Part shown: positions 5,505-7,489 of the stretch, one piece after another
How the letters are laid out: every line of letters starts with the position of its first letter
How positions within the stretch are numbered: the stretch's first letter is position 1
DNA from: Rhodospirillales bacterium
GTDB taxonomy: Bacteria > Pseudomonadota > Alphaproteobacteria > QKFK01 > SZUA-500
Direction: 5' to 3'
DNA length: 7,489 bases
NCBI GenBank assembly: GCA_003252195.1
Contig: QKFK01000090.1
Coordinates: forward strand, 1-7,489
The notes under the pieces: model-generated
What the model saw: the letters and a program-made list of their open reading frames with translations, nothing else
The model's database searches: none
What the model was told of the DNA's origin: nothing
Translations under genes and position numbers: made by a program

Positions 5505-6743
5505 ATGAATAATGAGAAAATGGCTCAGGATAGCCAAAATATTCCTAAAGTTACCTTGCATGAGCATATTGAAGGTACAATCACACCCAAAATGGCTGAG
5601 AAATTGGCTGAACGTCATAATGTGAAATTGCCTGATGGATTTATAATGCCAGAAGGCTCTTATGATAAAAATGAGTTTCCATATGGCCGATATGGATATG
5701 ATGAGAGTGATTTTTGGGCGTTTATTGATACTTATGACAAGGTTGCAGGGTTGGTTAAAACCCCGCAAGATTATTATGATATTACCAAAGATTATTTATC
5801 AATTAATGCTAAAAATGGCGGTGCTTATTGTGAGCTTATAATCTCGCCAGAGCATATGGCGGTTGAAGATGGAAAATTATCTGCCCCCAAATATAAGGCT
5901 ATGATGGAAGCCTTAAGCAAAGCTTCTGCTGATGTTAAAAAAGAATATGGAATGGAAACCAGATTTATTGCCACAGCGGTGCGTAATATGGGGACTGAAA
6001 GTGTGGTTAATGTTGCAAAATTTGTGGCAGAAAACCATCATCCATTAGTAACAGGCTTTGGTATCGCAGGGAATGAGCGTGCGGGTGATTTTGATGATTT
6101 TAAAGAAGCCCATGAGGTTGCAGGAAAGGCAGGGTTAAAAAAATCATATCACGCGGGTGAAATCTGCGGTGTGGAAAGCATTAAAAAAGCTATGGCTCAT
6201 GGTGCGGTTAGAATTGGGCATGGTATTAATGCGGTGAATGATGAAGTCTTGATGAAAGAATTAGCTGAGAAGGGTGTGCTTTTAGAAGTTGCTCCAACCT
6301 CAAACCGTATTTTGGTAAATGAGCTAGAGGGTGATATTAATAAGCATCCATTACGCAAGCTTTATGACGCAGGTATTCGCCTAACTATCAACCCAGATGA
6401 TGGTGGCATTTTTGGCACAGATAATGGTAAAGAGCATAAAATAGCGGGTGAGACATTTGGTTTTTCTAAGGCTGAATTAATAGATGTTGCTTTATGTGGA
6501 ATTGAGGCTGGTTTCTGCGATGATAAAACGAAAAAATCATTAAAAGAAAAAGTCTTAAGTTTTAGCGCTAAAGAAGATGTTAAAGAGTTTAAGTCATTAT
6601 CAACTAAAGCTTCTAACCCTTATTTGAAGTCAAGGCTAGCTTTGCGTGCTAAAGAGGTGGAGGCTTATCAAAAGATTGCTTCTTATCAAAAAGGCAAAAA
6701 GAATAAACCCATACAGATTAATAAGTTTAATCAAGGGCGATAA
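5505..6743 (+). CDS. Adenosine/adenine deaminase-family enzyme
   Basis: A 412-residue zinc-dependent aminohydrolase of the ADA family, expected to turn adenosine (or adenine) into inosine (or hypoxanthine) in purine salvage. All active-site motifs are present: LHEHIEGT near the N-terminus (zinc ligands His19, His21), YHAGE (zinc ligand His216, catalytic Glu219), IGHG (His239) and INPDDGGIFGT (Asp298, Asp299). Helical segments such as FIDTYDKVAGLVKTPQDYYDIT and AYCELIISP fit the barrel. Two points blur the substrate: HIEGT resembles adenine deaminases more than the HLDG of classical ADA, and the proline usual after the two aspartates is glycine. It is longer than a typical ~340-residue ADA, with a Lys/Gln-rich tail of about 40 residues. 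It has its own promoter, dyad and terminator, and a paralogue follows. Confidence 0.88.
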   Translation: MNNEKMAQDSQNIPKVTLHEHIEGTITPKMAEKLAERHNVKLPDGFIMPEGSYDKNEFPYGRYGYDESDFWAFIDTYDKVAGLVKTPQDYYDITKDYLSINAKNGGAYCELIISPEHMAVEDGKLSAPKYKAMMEALSKASADVKKEYGMETRFIATAVRNMGTESVVNVAKFVAENHHPLVTGFGIAGNERAGDFDDFKEAHEVAGKAGLKKSYHAGEICGVESIKKAMAHGAVRIGHGINAVNDEVLMKELAEKGVLLEVAPTSNRILVNELEGDINKHPLRKLYDAGIRLTINPDDGGIFGTDNGKEHKIAGETFGFSKAELIDVALCGIEAGFCDDKTKKSLKEKVLSFSAKEDVKEFKSLSTKASNPYLKSRLALRAKEVEAYQKIASYQKGKKNKPIQINKFNQGR

Positions 6744-6746
6744 TAT

Positions 6747-6775
6747 AAAGCGGGGCGTTTGCTCCGCTTTTTTTT
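6747..6775 (+). terminator. Intrinsic terminator of the first deaminase gene
   Basis: AAAGCGGGGC (6747-6756), loop GTTT, and GCTCCGCTTT (6761-6770) form a 10-bp stem with one G-U pair, ending in eight T. It starts 4 bases after the stop and closely resembles the terminator at 4387. Confidence 0.94.
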
Positions 6776-6897
6776 GTTTCGAGCGTAATACTACCTGCGT
6801 AAGTTGATGGACGTTTATTGGCTTGTGGTTGAATGCATATTTGCGTGTGCTAGTTATGTTAATCAGTTTTGCGTATTTTTTGTGATTGTTTGGCAAG

Positions 6898-6925
6898 GCT
6901 GATAATATTTTTCTTTTATATCAGC
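6898..6925. promoter_or_regulatory. Dyad GCTGATA-N14-TATCAGC upstream of the second deaminase gene
   Basis: GCTGATA (6898-6904) and TATCAGC (6919-6925) are perfect complements with centres 21 bp apart, two helical turns. The dyad lies just upstream of the likely promoter region, suiting an operator or activator site. Short and AT-rich, so chance is possible. Confidence 0.35.
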
Positions 6926-6933
6926 TACTTATA

Positions 6934-6960
6934 TTTACCACTTTTAAACCCATATATGAT
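6934..6960 (+). promoter_or_regulatory. Weak candidate promoter of the second deaminase gene
   Basis: TTTACC (6934-6939) and TATGAT (6955-6960) are 15 bases apart, shorter than ideal. A promoter is expected here because a strong terminator precedes this gene, but the exact boxes are uncertain in this AT-rich stretch. Confidence 0.3.
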
Positions 6961-6996
6961 AAAATAGATAAAATTTATTATTAAGAGGAGTTTTAT

Positions 6997-7489
6997 ATGA
7001 GTATTGATGTAACAGATATCCCAAAGGTGGTGCTGCATGAGCATATTGAGGGCTCTGTCTCACCTAAAACAGTTTTAAAATTGGCTGAGCGCCACAAAGT
7101 TACTTTCCCTGAGCAATATTTATTCAAAAAAGGCGAGTATGATGAACTTGACTTTCCTGAAGGTCGTTATGCTTATGATGAAAGTGAGTTTATAGAATTT
7201 ATTAAAACCTATGACGTGGTGTCTGACCTTGTTCGCACTCCAGATGATTATTTTGACATTACCAAAGATTATCTTTTGCGTAATGCTAAATTGGGTTTGA
7301 TTTATTGTGAGCTAATTATGTCTCCATACCATATTTGCGTTGATGCATCTGGCGGTAATGGTAAAGAAACACTCGATGATAAAAAATACATGGAATGTTT
7401 AGAGGCAATTTATCAGGCTATTTTAGAAGTTAATAAAGATTATGGAACTTATACATATCTTCATGCTTGTGGCGTGCGTCACTTGGGTA
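6997..7489 (+). CDS. Second adenosine/adenine deaminase-family enzyme, 3'-truncated by window edge
   Basis: The first 164 codons of a second ADA-family enzyme; the frame is open to the window end. AAGAGGAG (6983-6990) stands 6 bases before the ATG. It begins with IPKVVLHEHIEGS (zinc-binding histidines at 14 and 16) and continues with KLAERH, GRYAYDESEF, TPDDYFDITKDYL and IYCELIMSP. These match the preceding gene position by position, at about half to 60 % identity over the first 110 residues by eye, so the pair is an old tandem duplication. It differs by a glycine-rich insertion near residues 116-124 (VDASGGNGK). The catalytic HAGE, HG and DD motifs lie beyond the window, so activity cannot be judged here. 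It probably has separate transcription because the upstream gene ends in a strong terminator. Confidence 0.88.
   Translation, partial: MSIDVTDIPKVVLHEHIEGSVSPKTVLKLAERHKVTFPEQYLFKKGEYDELDFPEGRYAYDESEFIEFIKTYDVVSDLVRTPDDYFDITKDYLLRNAKLGLIYCELIMSPYHICVDASGGNGKETLDDKKYMECLEAIYQAILEVNKDYGTYTYLHACGVRHLG

Noticed and set aside
5346..5768. 140-codon ORF on the - strand
   Set aside because: Opposite to the deaminase N-terminus, its promoter and a terminator; no family features; a shadow of AT-rich sequence.
6636..6896. 86-codon ORF on the - strand
   Set aside because: Covers the 3' end and terminator of the deaminase gene; no motif and no ribosome binding site seen.

Overview
The window is an AT-rich bacterial segment in which every convincing gene lies on the + strand. 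It holds eight protein-coding genes, two of them cut by the window edges. Exported proteins with Sec-type signal peptides, an inner-membrane DedA/YqaA protein and AAGGAG-like ribosome binding sites point to a Gram-negative bacterium. A low-GC alphaproteobacterium-like host is my best guess, but that rests on general impression and not on a marker gene. No rRNA, tRNA, CRISPR array, transposase or integrase is visible.

Layout: (1) 3-1178, the C-terminal two thirds of a GTP-type phosphoenolpyruvate carboxykinase. (2) 1179-1501, a 323-base gap that is far from empty: a near-continuous ~122-bp palindrome, a second abutting hairpin, a near-consensus sigma70 promoter, and a 12-bp perfect dyad that begins inside the -10 box. 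(3) 1502-2617, a two-gene unit of a YpgQ/YedJ-type HD phosphohydrolase and a YqaA-type membrane protein, 6 bases apart. (4) 2747-3706, a HAD-superfamily phosphatase of unknown substrate. (5) 3751-4365, an exported SagB/ThcOx-type nitroreductase with its own promoter and a strong terminator. (6) 4551-5324, an unrecognised, probably exported protein whose start is unclear because a perfect -10 hexamer abuts the first ATG; four TGTGTAA repeats lie upstream. (7) 5505-6743, a complete adenosine/adenine deaminase-family enzyme. (8) 6997-7489, the first 164 codons of a second, clearly paralogous deaminase.

Functional theme: apart from gluconeogenic carboxykinase, the genes look like separate transcription units for nucleotide and phosphate-ester housekeeping and salvage (HD nucleotide hydrolase, HAD phosphatase, two deaminases), with two exported proteins between them. 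Three intrinsic terminators separate the later units. I see no defence system, secretion cluster or biosynthetic cluster. The most unusual material is non-coding: the palindromic element behind the carboxykinase gene and dyads placed over several promoters. The least explained gene is the one at 4551-5324.
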